Source: Nitrosomonas sp.
GTDB lineage: Bacteria; Pseudomonadota; Gammaproteobacteria; Burkholderiales; Nitrosomonadaceae
DNA length: 63,391 nt
Reading direction: 5' to 3'
Assembly (NCBI GenBank): GCA_017994575.1
Contig: JAGOKN010000004.1
Coordinates: 1 to 63,391 of the forward strand
Part shown: positions 1 through 8,276 of the stretch, piece by piece
Numbering within the stretch: the stretch's first letter is position 1
Layout: every line of letters begins with the position of its first letter
Notes under the pieces: model-generated
Seen by the model: only the letters and a program-made list of their open reading frames with translations
What the model was told of the DNA's origin: nothing
The model's database searches: none
Position numbers and translations under genes: made by a program

Positions 1-50
1 CTGGTTTGCCATGCTTCGATATGAATTCGTCGTGCTTCTGATGATGACAT
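1..50 (-). CDS. IS66-type accessory protein TnpA, N-terminal fragment
   Basis: Reading leftwards from an ATG at position 50, preceded by a perfect ribosome binding site (AAGGAGG), the first residues are MSSSEARRIHIEAWQT. This Arg-His...Ala-Trp opening resembles the start of the small TnpA accessory proteins of IS66-family elements. The gene runs off the left edge, so only about 16 codons are visible. The match rests on a short stretch plus the element end just behind it; another small helix-turn-helix protein is possible. Confidence 0.45.
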   Translation of the reverse strand, partial: MSSSEARRIHIEAWQT

Positions 51-124
51 CGTTCCTCCTTGTAAAAGGCTTGAGGATAGCGATGATGTATCAGGGTGTT
101 AATGTGGAAGGGTTAGAGGCTTAC
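1..124 (-). mobile_element. End of an IS66-like insertion sequence
   Basis: On the minus strand the block begins GTAAGCCTCTAACCC and leads after about 75 bases into the TnpA-like start codon. IS66-family termini characteristically begin GTAA, and the first gene sits close to that end, so position 124 is read as the element boundary. The rest lies outside the window. It directly abuts the IS3-family copy that starts at about 125. Confidence 0.45.
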
Positions 125-557
125 GGTAATCCCCCCAAAATTATAAGAGCAAAGCAGTAGAATTTTCTATCCTAGACGAAGAGGAATTTTACTGATGAAG
201 AGGCAGTGATTTACGGAAAGCCAGATCCTGCAGATATTGAAGCAAGCAGAAGGAGGAATTTCTGTAGCTGATTTATGCCGAGAGTATGGAATGAGTAATG
301 CAAGTTTTTATAAATGGCGCAGCAAGTATGGTGGGATGGATGCTGCCTTACTATCTGAAATGAAAGCGATGGCTGAGGAAAACAAACGGTTAAAGCGGAT
401 GTATGCGGAAAGCCAGATGCAAAATGAGCTGTTGAAAGAGGCACTCTGGAATCCAGACACATATAAAAGACCTCTGCACAACCGCGAGAATTTAGCTGTA
501 GTGACAGAGAAAAATTTCCAAATGACGCTGATTGCACGTCATTTTGGTAGAAAGTGA
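125..557 (+). mobile_element. Truncated IS3-family element, left copy
   Basis: Begins GGTAATCCCCCCAAAA and continues through a leader that is nearly identical to the copy at the right edge of the window (starting about 63266). It carries orfA and only the first part of the orfB region; sequence related to the transposase stops near 545 and is followed by an IS5-family remnant. No right terminal repeat is recognisable, so the 3' end was lost by deletion or by later insertion. Confidence 0.7.
195..557 (+). pseudogene. IS3-family transposase OrfA, nonsense mutation and truncated
   Basis: The intended start reads MKRQ and then TGA at 207-209, where the right-edge copy has CGA (Arg, MKKQRFTESQ). 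After the stop the same frame continues as an IS3 OrfA: FTESQIL, a helix-turn-helix with GISVADLCREYGMSNASFY, WRSKYGGM, and a leucine-zipper-like EENKRLKRMYAESQMQNELL. The tail runs on in frame into RPLHNREN, resembling the start of OrfB, then stops. One nonsense codon plus loss of OrfB makes this copy inactive on its own. Confidence 0.75.
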
Positions 558-589
558 AGTTTTTCTCCTTTTTTAGGGGAGTTTTCCCC

Positions 590-1020
590 CCTTACGTAAC
601 ATTTGGACGGATTGCTCCCCTTAATGGTTGATCTACGAAGATTTTGTTGGCTGCTTTTTTCAGATTCATGCAGATACTTTTCAGTATGACTTGGGCGTTG
701 ACTTTTACCGTACCGAAGTAGCTGGCGCGTCCCATTCTGAATAAGCGTTTGATTGTGCCGAAACACTGTTCGACAATGTAGCGTTTTTTGCTGATCAATT
801 GATTCGCCAGCTTCTGGCGTGCCGAGAGCGGTTTGTTCTTGTGCGCGCAATGCATCTTTCGCTCTGGTTGGCAGGGGCGGTGTGAATCCCCCGCACATAG
901 CCGTCTTGTGCATCTACTACCAGGTAACTGCGGTAGCCAAATTGCGACTTCTTGCTTTTCTTTAGCCAGGTCGCATCCGGATCCGCACTTACGACGAGAC
1001 TTGATTATCTTGCAGGCGGG
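590..1020 (-). pseudogene. IS5-family transposase remnant (C-terminal half, frameshifted)
   Basis: On the minus strand one frame gives DPDATWLKKSKKSQFGYRSY and VVDAQDGYVRGIHTAPANQ, the typical middle of an IS5-family DDE transposase. The reading then shifts to a second frame with KRYIVEQCFGTIKRLFRMGR and a C-terminal LKKAANKIF, where the third acidic residue of the catalytic triad lies. The N-terminal part is absent and a stop appears just upstream. At least one frameshift separates the two pieces, so the gene is dead. Confidence 0.7.
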
Positions 1021-1156
1021 TTTAGGATTGTTCGAGCTAATTACTAGTAGGCGGGAATGCCACTTAACGAACAGAATATTTGTTGTGGTATTTTGCGTGG
1101 GGAAAGTCAAATAATATCTGGTAACTTATTGATTATATTATGCATCTTTATGCATT

Positions 1157-1246
1157 TGGCGGAGGCGGTGAGATTCGAACTCACGGTAGAGTCACCCCTA
1201 CGGCAGTTTTCAAGACTGCTGCCTTAAACCGCTCGGCCACACCTCC
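1157..1246 (-). tRNA. tRNA-Ser (anticodon UGA)
   Basis: The minus strand folds as a class II tRNA: acceptor GGAGGTG pairing with CGCCTCC, anticodon loop CTTGAAA with anticodon TGA inside a CAGT/ACTG stem, a long variable arm (GTAGGGGTGACTCTAC), the T-arm GAGTTCGAATCTC, discriminator G and an encoded CCA. The long variable arm and anticodon identify a serine tRNA reading UCA/UCG codons. It lies next to the broken insertion sequences at the left edge, a common situation since tRNA genes are integration hotspots. Confidence 0.95.
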
Positions 1247-1483
1247 ATTGAAACAACTTATAGAGCGAATCATACCTTTTAGAGCGCTTGTTGGCTAGTT
1301 ATTAAAAGCCTAAATTTTGATTCTTACTAGAATTGCGGTCATCTTTCTGCGAAGGCTTGGATTGCAAGCTAGGCAGTGATGGCAGATCTATGTGTATTTA
1401 ATCTGCGGTAGATGAGGAACCACACATGAAATCCTGATGGTTTGCACAGCTTAGCGAACGAGGGAGCCATTTGCTGCCAGAAA

Positions 1484-2713
1484 TTACCAACCTTCCCGGT
1501 AAATCTGCATAAGACTCGCTGCATTATTAAAAAACTTGGTAATACTGTGCCGGTTAAATCTGAGCTCATCCAGTTTTAGTGACTGGTCAGGCATGATTTC
1601 TTTTGAATCAAAATCAAACTGAATCATAGAGGTTACATGATCGGCATTTAAATAAAACTTGCCGGTTTCGTCAGTGTTGGAAACCGGATCGTGAATATCG
1701 CCGATAACATAGATTAATTCCTCGAGTTGCTCGGTGGTTAAGGTGATCGGATAGTTATCAAAATAATCATCAGGAACCGGGGAAGAATTAAAAGCGAAAG
1801 TCTCTAATCCCAATACTGAACCGACTGCCTGCGCTAACCCACCACCCAATGAATGCCCTGTCACGGTGATTTTACGCCCGGGATATTTATTGACCATTTC
1901 TTGGGCAAAATTAAATGCATGTTTGAATTGATTATCAACAAAGCCAGCTGTTAAAGCGGCATCGGTTGCTACATCCAGTAAATAAGCTTTTGTTTCACTG
2001 AAGGAGCAGGGAAAATCACAGGCTTCAGTGCCACGAAATGCCAACACCAATTCACTGGTTTCAACATTATTGTAAACGCCAGCCTGCATGCCAGAGCTTT
2101 TGCTGATATGCTCGATCAATTCCCAATTGTCGACAACTACATTATCAAAATCATAGATTGCATCGGAAAGTTGAGCATAAGGGATCGAACGCCCCAATAA
2201 ATCAACGGCTCGACGTTCTTCAGGAATCAGCATGCCATAAGGCTTCCAGGTAACATTCGGAATATAATCCGGATTATTAAATACCGTAGCTTTTGTCAGT
2301 TTGAATAGTGTGACGGTGGAATCTTCAGTATTCGGTACCAAAGTCAAATTGACAGTGTATCGTTCCGTACCGAATAGTTTGGGAATATCAACTTTGGGTA
2401 AAGTCAGTAATCCATCAACCCATGAAAAGAGTGGACTGTGAATTCCAGAAGCGCTATCAAATTCAACACCTAACAGACTAAACAGGTCTGGATTATTCAT
2501 GCCTAGCCACTGTAAAGATGCTTTGTAGGGCTGATTGTCTGTTGGATTCGTTACAATCAATTTTTGCAAACACACTAAACCAATCGTTTCAAGATAGGTA
2601 ACGGGAGCTGTTAAACCCTGGCAATCATTGGGTAGGGCTCGTGCAATGGGCGCGGTGCTTATCAGGACTGCAAAGCTTATTACTGCAATCAAATACTGAA
2701 ACTTGATTTTCAT
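1484..2713 (-). CDS. Secreted class 3 lipase
   Basis: A 409-residue protein with a signal peptide (about residues 1-26, ending ARA) and an alpha/beta-hydrolase lipase core. Visible motifs are LAFRGTE (224-230, oxyanion-hole strand), TGHSLGGG (nucleophile Ser288), GDIHDPVSN (candidate catalytic Asp near 342) and a C-terminal RHSITKFF (candidate catalytic His389). This order is that of fungal-type class 3 lipases; triacylglycerol or phospholipid ester hydrolysis outside the cytoplasm is the expected activity. The first 150 residues form an additional domain I do not recognise. It stands alone between tRNA-Ser and the TauE gene. Confidence 0.8.
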   Translation of the reverse strand: MKIKFQYLIAVISFAVLISTAPIARALPNDCQGLTAPVTYLETIGLVCLQKLIVTNPTDNQPYKASLQWLGMNNPDLFSLLGVEFDSASGIHSPLFSWVDGLLTLPKVDIPKLFGTERYTVNLTLVPNTEDSTVTLFKLTKATVFNNPDYIPNVTWKPYGMLIPEERRAVDLLGRSIPYAQLSDAIYDFDNVVVDNWELIEHISKSSGMQAGVYNNVETSELVLAFRGTEACDFPCSFSETKAYLLDVATDAALTAGFVDNQFKHAFNFAQEMVNKYPGRKITVTGHSLGGGLAQAVGSVLGLETFAFNSSPVPDDYFDNYPITLTTEQLEELIYVIGDIHDPVSNTDETGKFYLNADHVTSMIQFDFDSKEIMPDQSLKLDELRFNRHSITKFFNNAASLMQIYREGW

Positions 2714-2825
2714 GGATGATTCACTGAGTTAGTCAGTTGGTTTGATAAAAAACAGGAGTAAATCATATCCTGTTTTTCACTGATCAATAATGAGAATTTT
2801 AAAATCGGATTTGTGATCGGTTTTG

Positions 2826-3623
2826 CTAGAATAAGTTTAGTAACATTCTGATACCCAAGCCATACAGCAGCACAACAAAGATTGTTCTCAGTACTGCAGT
2901 TTTTGTGGAATGCGTCAGTTTTGCACCGAGCGGTGCGGTTAGCATACTGGCTAGTACGAGCCAGAGAAGTGCCGGCAGATAGACGTAACCTAAGCTATAG
3001 GGAGGCAGCGTTTCTGTTTGTAGATAACCATTCACAATATAACCTACCGTCCCCGCCAGTGCGATGGGAAAACCGATCGCTGCCGCTGTGCCTATTGCAT
3101 GCTGAAGTTTGACATTGCAAAGTGTCAGGAAGGGTACTGACAATAATCCACCACCAATGGCAACCAGACTGGATAGCGCGCCAATGACGCTGCCGGTTAA
3201 AATCAAGCCGACTGTTCCAGGAAGCTGAAAAATGGGACTGGGGCGAAATTGCAGCAGCATTTGCGTGGCAGCATAAAAAATAAATATGACAAAAATGATG
3301 CTTAGAATCTGTCCGGTCATTGAGCTTGCCAAAGCAGCCCCGGCGAAAGTGCCGAGCAAGATTCCCGGTGTTATGTTTCTTACAATTTGCCATTGAACGG
3401 CTTGATGCTGATGATGTGCGCGCAAGCTGGCTGCCGAGGTGAAAATGATGGTGGCCATCGTGGTACCCAGCGCCAGATGTATGATGTGATCGGCGGGGAA
3501 GTCCTGTGCGGTGAATAGTGAAATCAGCACAGGGACAATGATGAGTCCACCGCCGATACCGAGTAAACCCGCAAAAAAACCTACAAATACACCGGTCAGC
3601 AGGTAAATTAGCCACCATTCCAT
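2826..3623 (-). CDS. TauE/SafE-family membrane exporter
   Basis: A 265-residue polytopic inner-membrane protein with about eight hydrophobic segments. The glycine-rich repeats GLLGIGGGLIIVPVLI near the N-terminus and SLVAIGGGLLSVPFL in the second half are the internal duplication typical of the TauE/SafE (DUF81) family, which moves sulfite, sulfoacetate or related anions. The substrate cannot be told from sequence. The neighbouring EVE-domain gene lies upstream on the same strand, separated by about 50 bases, so they may share a transcript. Confidence 0.85.
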   Translation of the reverse strand: MEWWLIYLLTGVFVGFFAGLLGIGGGLIIVPVLISLFTAQDFPADHIIHLALGTTMATIIFTSAASLRAHHQHQAVQWQIVRNITPGILLGTFAGAALASSMTGQILSIIFVIFIFYAATQMLLQFRPSPIFQLPGTVGLILTGSVIGALSSLVAIGGGLLSVPFLTLCNVKLQHAIGTAAAIGFPIALAGTVGYIVNGYLQTETLPPYSLGYVYLPALLWLVLASMLTAPLGAKLTHSTKTAVLRTIFVVLLYGLGIRMLLNLF

Positions 3624-3673
3624 GAATCAATCCTTGTAAGACTTAATAGAAAAAATGAAAAAATTGGTTTGAA

Positions 3674-4129
3674 TTACAGAAGATTCATAATGAACCACCA
3701 TTCCACCGGGTCAATCGGAGTGATCGATAATCGGTTGCCTGTTTGTAGCACGCGCATTCTGGATAATTCCGGATATTGCCTTAATTCTTTGATGGGAATG
3801 AGGCGAGTTATACTCGTCAGCGTAATTTCAACATTAAACCACCGTGGATTGTCTGGTGTTGCTTTAGGGTCAAAATGCCTATTCTGCGGATCAAATTGCG
3901 TGGCATCGGGGTAAGCGGCCTGACTCACTGTGGCAATACCTACAATTCCGGGTTCCTTGCAACAGGAGTGATAGAAGAAAGCTTGATCACCAACAGCCAT
4001 TTGATTGCGCATGAAATTACGCGATTGATAATTACGAACGCCGTCCCATGCAACCGTCTGATTAGGTAGTGCTGAGAAATCATCAATACTGAATTTATAG
4101 GGTTCCGATTTCATTAACCAGTAACGCAT
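3674..4129 (-). CDS. EVE domain-containing protein
   Basis: About 151 residues beginning MRYWLMKSEP, the usual start of this family, with WDGVRNYQSRNFMRNQM and the GDQAFFYHS and NPRWFNVEI strands that follow in EVE (PUA-like) domains. The Met at this position is preferred over an in-frame start ten codons upstream because orthologues begin here. EVE domains bind modified bases in nucleic acids; the cellular role of the stand-alone bacterial form is not settled. Length is normal for the family. Confidence 0.85.
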   Translation of the reverse strand: MRYWLMKSEPYKFSIDDFSALPNQTVAWDGVRNYQSRNFMRNQMAVGDQAFFYHSCCKEPGIVGIATVSQAAYPDATQFDPQNRHFDPKATPDNPRWFNVEITLTSITRLIPIKELRQYPELSRMRVLQTGNRLSITPIDPVEWWFIMNLL

Positions 4130-4395
4130 TTTTATGATCGATTGTAATGTTTTCACCAAACAGGATCAGTTTACTGCAAATTTGGCTTAAATTCTTTTTA
4201 TGACTTCATTGAAATATGTTATTTTGCCACGATGTCGGGATATGTCACTGAGACAATGTGAGCACCCATTTCGTAAGCAGTTTTTGTTGCTTTGCGAAGC
4301 GCACACATTGTTAATATTGACCAGTGTGATTATCGCCGAGGGTCTTTTTTCAATACTGCTGACAATTCTATACATTCATTCTAACGACAGTCACA

Positions 4396-5049
4396 ATGAT
4401 TAATTATTCTCTTTCTGATATTTCCGTTGATACTTGGGTTCAAGGCGAACCAGGCACACTAAACAATTTGGCTGGTTCTGTGGTGTTAATCGAGGTTTTT
4501 CAGGTTAATTGCCCTGGTTGCTTCATTTATTCTCTACCTAAGGCTATTGAACTGCATGAGAAATATCATGATAGGGGATTGGTTGTCATTGGTTTGGCGA
4601 CTGCATTTGAAGATTATGATAAAAATACGTTGGCAAACTTACGCAAATTAGTTGAAACAGGGGAAGTGATCGGTCAAACTTTTAAAGCGTTGAATCAATA
4701 TGGCCTGCTGTCTGAAGGCAAGCTTCAATGGAAGATACCTTTCGCAGTTGGAATGGATCGCGTGGTGACCGAGACTGAACCTGTGACGGATGAAAGAGTG
4801 CAGCGTTATGCACGCGAGTTTCTACCTGATTTTGAGAGTTTCAGTAACGAGCAGCAAAAATCTGTATTGCAGCAAGTCAGACATTACCTGGAACAAAAAT
4901 CTATGAAGGCCGAGACTTTTGAACGTTTTGCTTTGCAAGGAACCCCTTCATGCATTTTATTCGATCGTAAAGGTCAGCTAAAAGATGTTTCATTTGGTCA
5001 GGTAGAGCATAAGCAAGCGATGGTCGAGCATTTCCTGGCAGAAGTTTGA
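4396..5049 (+). CDS. TlpA/AhpC-like thioredoxin-fold protein
   Basis: 217 residues. A thioredoxin-fold entry strand (VVLIEVFQVN) is followed by CPGC at 39-42, a CXXC redox pair, then the helix KAIELHEKYHDRGLVVIGLAT typical of TlpA-like redoxins. A later GTPSCILFDRKGQ supplies the cis-Pro strand. No signal peptide is visible, so it probably works in the cytoplasm. A long insert (about residues 65-165) between the two halves is unusual for TlpA. Substrate unknown. Confidence 0.75.
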   Translation: MINYSLSDISVDTWVQGEPGTLNNLAGSVVLIEVFQVNCPGCFIYSLPKAIELHEKYHDRGLVVIGLATAFEDYDKNTLANLRKLVETGEVIGQTFKALNQYGLLSEGKLQWKIPFAVGMDRVVTETEPVTDERVQRYAREFLPDFESFSNEQQKSVLQQVRHYLEQKSMKAETFERFALQGTPSCILFDRKGQLKDVSFGQVEHKQAMVEHFLAEV

Positions 5050-5118
5050 ACAAAGGATAAGTATCGTTAATGAATTTCTGCACAGATATTGCCTATCGCG
5101 TTAATAAATAGGTATAAA

Positions 5119-5757
5119 TTATTGGGATATCAAGGCTTGTTCAAGCCAATTCTCAAAAGCCTGATGATTATTTAGATCATATTCCCAGCATTGAAAACCT
5201 GCTTCTCGACCAGATGCGATATTTTGCGGTATATCATCAATATAAAGTGTCGACTTGGGATCAAGTTTGAAATGATCGATTGCATATCGATAGATTGCAG
5301 GTTCCGGTTTCAGAATTCCGATCTGATAAGATAAAATTTTATGCTTGAAATATGAAAATTCCGGATATGCAGAGAATATCCAGGGGCAATGAATGGCATT
5401 AATATTCGAAATTAGAATTAATGAGTGTTCTTGATTGGCAAGCTGGTGAACACAACGCCACATAGCTTCGTTGACAGTGAAGATTTGCTGCCATGCATGA
5501 TAAAACTGTTTTGTGGTGACATGACTGCCCAGTATCTTCAGTGCCCAATTGGCATAGTGCTCAGGAGCGATTAATCCGGATTCAAGCGCATCTTTTTTCT
5601 CAAGAATACATTGAATACGTTCTTGCGGGTTGTCAATGCCCTCAGGAATCAGCTTTATAAGCGAGGATTCAAAATCAAAATTGAGTAACACACGCCCAAT
5701 GTCAAATAGAAATGTTTTTGAATAGCAATCGGAACGAGTGTTATTCTTTTGCGGCAT
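5119..5757 (-). CDS. HAD-family phosphatase
   Basis: 212 residues with the four HAD motifs: FDIGRVLLNF near residue 19 (nucleophile Asp), LISNINAIH (motif II Ser), a conserved Lys in GILKPEPAIYRYAI, and YIDDIPQNI (acidic motif IV) followed by GREAGFQ. The pattern is that of the YihX-like HAD-IA subfamily, which dephosphorylates small sugar phosphates or nucleotides. The exact substrate cannot be read. The gene faces the redoxin gene convergently and lies downstream of the 6S RNA. Confidence 0.8.
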   Translation of the reverse strand: MPQKNNTRSDCYSKTFLFDIGRVLLNFDFESSLIKLIPEGIDNPQERIQCILEKKDALESGLIAPEHYANWALKILGSHVTTKQFYHAWQQIFTVNEAMWRCVHQLANQEHSLILISNINAIHCPWIFSAYPEFSYFKHKILSYQIGILKPEPAIYRYAIDHFKLDPKSTLYIDDIPQNIASGREAGFQCWEYDLNNHQAFENWLEQALISQ

Positions 5758-5801
5758 GTTGCAAGCTCATCGAAATAATAAATCAACAGGCACAAAATGA
5801 A

Positions 5802-5833
5802 AGAACAAGGAATGCTTAAACATTCCTTGTTCT
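5802..5833 (-). terminator. Rho-independent terminator of the 6S RNA
   Basis: A perfect 13-base-pair inverted repeat, AGAACAAGGAATG with loop TTTAAG and CATTCCTTGTTCT, followed on the minus strand by the T-rich run TTCATTTT. It sits a few bases after the predicted 3' end of 6S RNA. Confidence 0.8.
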
Positions 5834-5839
5834 GTAAGA

Positions 5840-6016
5840 GCTCCCCACATATGCCGTCAGATCTTCATCTTGAACCATGAGGTCCAAGGCGGTTGCTTCA
5901 CGGATACATCAGGCACGTCTAATAAAGATGCGCACAACAGTATCACTAAAGTCCACAACCATTTTCTAATACTTGGTTCAAAGAATATAGATCTTAACAA
6001 ACACAGCAGGGATTAA
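5840..6016 (-). ncRNA. ssrS: 6S RNA (SsrS)
   Basis: About 177 bases immediately downstream of zapA, the conserved position of ssrS. The minus strand has the hallmarks of a proteobacterial 6S RNA: a 5' arm ATCCCTGCTGTGTTTG that partly pairs with the 3' arm GACGGCATATGTGGGGAG, and the conserved 3' hairpin CCTTGGACCTCATGGTTCAAG. 6S RNA mimics an open promoter, binds sigma-70 RNA polymerase and is released by synthesis of short product RNAs. The ends are estimated from the pairing and from the terminator behind it. Confidence 0.78.
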
Positions 6017-6030
6017 ACTTTTGTATAAAA

Positions 6031-6333
6031 CTAACTTTCTTTTTTGATAATGACTTCATCAACTTTCTTTTTCAATAATGCAATTCTACGCTTAAATTCA
6101 TCCATGTCAAAACTCGTTCCATTACGTAATGTCAGTAGCTCATGGGAAATACTTAAGGCAGCAATAATCGCTATGCGATCAGAGTCAATTACTTTTCCTT
6201 CGGCTTTGATTTCTTGAATTTTTTTGTCCAGATAGGTTGCAGCAAGCCGAATATCCTCTTGTTCTTCATTCGGGCAGGTTATACAGAATTCCCTGCCCAT
6301 GATTTTTATATTCAGCGTTTTACTATTCTTCAT
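6031..6333 (-). CDS. zapA: Cell division protein ZapA
   Basis: 100 residues with the ZapA N-terminal fold (LNIKIMGREFCITCPNEEQ, then LAATYLDKKIQEIK) and a C-terminal coiled-coil tail (FKRRIALLKKKVDEVI). ZapA binds and bundles FtsZ filaments at the division ring. The start overlaps the end of the upstream coiled-coil gene by 11 bases, indicating translational coupling, and 6S RNA follows 15 bases after the stop. Confidence 0.9.
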   Translation of the reverse strand: MKNSKTLNIKIMGREFCITCPNEEQEDIRLAATYLDKKIQEIKAEGKVIDSDRIAIIAALSISHELLTLRNGTSFDMDEFKRRIALLKKKVDEVIIKKES

Positions 6334-6520
6334 CGGGTATATTTAACAATAGTGTTTCAAGGCGGGCAGCCACCGTATGAATTTTTTCATTTAATTTCGT
6401 GTTTTCAGTCAGTGTATCTGCAAGCTCTTTGCGCAGCTTAACATTCTCTTTACAAGTATCGTGATATAGACGTAAAAGCAAAAAAACTTTTTCTTCTAAA
6501 GATTTTAGTTCTTTTTCCAT
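6323..6520 (-). CDS. ZapB-like coiled-coil protein (TIGR02449 type)
   Basis: A 65-residue, almost entirely coiled-coil protein (MEKELKSLEEKVFLLLRLYH...LRKELADTLTENTKLNEKI). Small proteins of this kind sit directly upstream of zapA in many beta- and gammaproteobacteria and resemble ZapB, which joins ZapA to the chromosome terminus organiser. The ATG at 6520 is chosen over an upstream GTG at 6544, although neither has a clear ribosome binding site. Confidence 0.75.
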   Translation of the reverse strand: MEKELKSLEEKVFLLLRLYHDTCKENVKLRKELADTLTENTKLNEKIHTVAARLETLLLNIPDEE

Positions 6521-6649
6521 GGACACACTATATTTATGTACCACTAAAAGGTTAATGGGTAACCAAGTTTAATTCTGTTTATTCTAATCGTGCAGCATAC
6601 TCGTTCAAATCATGGGACTATTTTTTTAAATAATGTAGTAATCAGAATC

Positions 6650-6895
6650 TTACAGCTTGCGATGAGTGCCGTCACAAAAGGGAGCGTTATTTGTCTTTTT
6701 GCAAGTGCATAGCCAAGCTGTTTTAGTTTCGGCAATACTAAATTTCTGGGGAGTAAATTCTGTATTTTTATGCGACCCATCACAAAAAGGTTGAGACTTA
6801 CTCCGACCGCAAGTGCACCAATAGTAGTCTTTTCCTGCTTCCAATTTAACTTCAATGGGTGAAAAAGATGGTCCTTGGTTAGAAATTTCACTCAT
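6650..6895 (-). CDS. CDGSH iron-sulfur protein (two motifs)
   Basis: 81 residues holding two CDGSH zinc-finger-like motifs: WCTCGRSKSQPFCDGSH in the middle and LCTCKKTNNAPFCDGTH at the C-terminus. Each Cys-X-Cys...Cys...His set binds a redox-active [2Fe-2S] cluster. The two-motif form is the bacterial MitoNEET-related class whose partner is unknown. A good start and free-standing position support it as a real small gene; redox or iron-sulfur transfer is inferred from the family. Confidence 0.9.
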   Translation of the reverse strand: MSEISNQGPSFSPIEVKLEAGKDYYWCTCGRSKSQPFCDGSHKNTEFTPQKFSIAETKTAWLCTCKKTNNAPFCDGTHRKL

Positions 6896-7035
6896 TCTTA
6901 TCTCCAGGCTAAATAATAGAATTCATTTAAAGCGTAATGATCCCGTCAAAAAAACGATTATGATCATTATTGCATGATTGGCACTAATAAATAATATCTA
7001 ACTTATTGTTCTGCTAACTTAATTAGAAATTTATC

Positions 7036-8196
7036 TTATACAAATAGGCGCAATGCACTTGCACTGCCAGCATTAATATGATTTTTCTTCATCAAGGATT
7101 GTATTTCAACCAATTGTTGCTTACTTTTCTGAATGCCACTGTCACTCAATGGAACGCGATTGTCATCGACGAGGATACCACCAAGCGTATTGGAGAAAAT
7201 TTTTGCCAGATGAGTCATTTGATCAAACACTCTCTCTCCATGCGCTACTCTGGGAACATCGAGCAAGAAAGTTACGCCGTGCGTTGTCAGCGATTTCATA
7301 TTTTCTGACAAAAATTGAGGTGATTCATAATTACTTAATGTGAATAGAACATTATTACTGTCATCGCGATATTTGAACAATCCATCCGATTCAAGTTTGA
7401 ATCCGGAAGCCTCCGCCAATGCGCGAATCTTAGTGCCGACAAATGCGCCATCATCCTTGCTAATAATATTGATACCTATCATCACATCCACTTCAGCGCA
7501 GAATTTATCGAGGATAACCGCTTTTTCATGAGTGGCGACTATATCAGGACAATCGGCAGTCGCGTGCACTTGCGTTGCGAAATCTTGTACCAAATCACGA
7601 AACTTGGATAGATTGACTTCACTGATAGGGCCTGCCCGGTCGGCAAGTTGCAGGCATCCTTTTAGGCAGATGTAACCGTCGCTTTCGACATTGGATTCAT
7701 TGGTGATTTCTTCCCATGATTCATCTTTATGCCGTTGACCCAGCCAACAAACGGATTTTCCAAAATCAAATTTTCTCTGTAACAATTTAGCAATGTAAGT
7801 ATTGGCAATAATTGATTCTGATCGGATATTGACGATGTAATTGGTGACGCTGTCATAATCCAAAATAGGCGAAGTGGACGATGAGTGTGTTGAAATATGG
7901 ATGGATGAATTGGGTGCAACGAAAGGTTTTTTGGTGTCAGTATGCGCAGCCGGTAGTTCATTAGGCATCAATATGTCAAACTGATCATCAGAAACCGGCG
8001 TTTTATTAAATTTCGGTTCAATGCGTTGAGCGCTATCTTCAGAGTGATGAGGATCTAAAAGAATATCATCGTGTTTATGATCGAAAGCTGCTTGTACTTT
8101 GCGTCGATAACGCAGTTGTTGTAGCCAGTTGAATACAGCGACACCGGCGATCACTATAATGCCGATGATAATCAAGCTCATCTGCAAGTCACTCAT
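7036..8196 (-). CDS. zipA: Cell division protein ZipA
   Basis: 386 residues: a single N-terminal membrane helix (LIIIGIIVIAGVAVFNWL), a basic juxtamembrane stretch (RYRRK), a long low-complexity linker, and a C-terminal ZipA FtsZ-binding domain (about 250-380) with GVTFLLDVPRVAHGERVFDQM. ZipA tethers FtsZ to the membrane. It follows smc by 80 bases on the same strand, the usual smc-zipA order; ligA, which normally comes next, is instead about 34 kb away in this window. Confidence 0.85.
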   Translation of the reverse strand: MSDLQMSLIIIGIIVIAGVAVFNWLQQLRYRRKVQAAFDHKHDDILLDPHHSEDSAQRIEPKFNKTPVSDDQFDILMPNELPAAHTDTKKPFVAPNSSIHISTHSSSTSPILDYDSVTNYIVNIRSESIIANTYIAKLLQRKFDFGKSVCWLGQRHKDESWEEITNESNVESDGYICLKGCLQLADRAGPISEVNLSKFRDLVQDFATQVHATADCPDIVATHEKAVILDKFCAEVDVMIGINIISKDDGAFVGTKIRALAEASGFKLESDGLFKYRDDSNNVLFTLSNYESPQFLSENMKSLTTHGVTFLLDVPRVAHGERVFDQMTHLAKIFSNTLGGILVDDNRVPLSDSGIQKSKQQLVEIQSLMKKNHINAGSASALRLFV

Positions 8197-8276
8197 ATTT
8201 AATATCTCCTAAAAATACCTTTATGCAAAGCACACGAATTAGATCATGTCAGCTCTATATGATCAACCGCGATTGT

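Noticed and set aside
4200-4403. 67-codon hydrophobic plus-strand frame ahead of the redoxin gene
   Set aside because: No ribosome binding site, overlaps the redoxin start, and the sequence has no family-like pattern.
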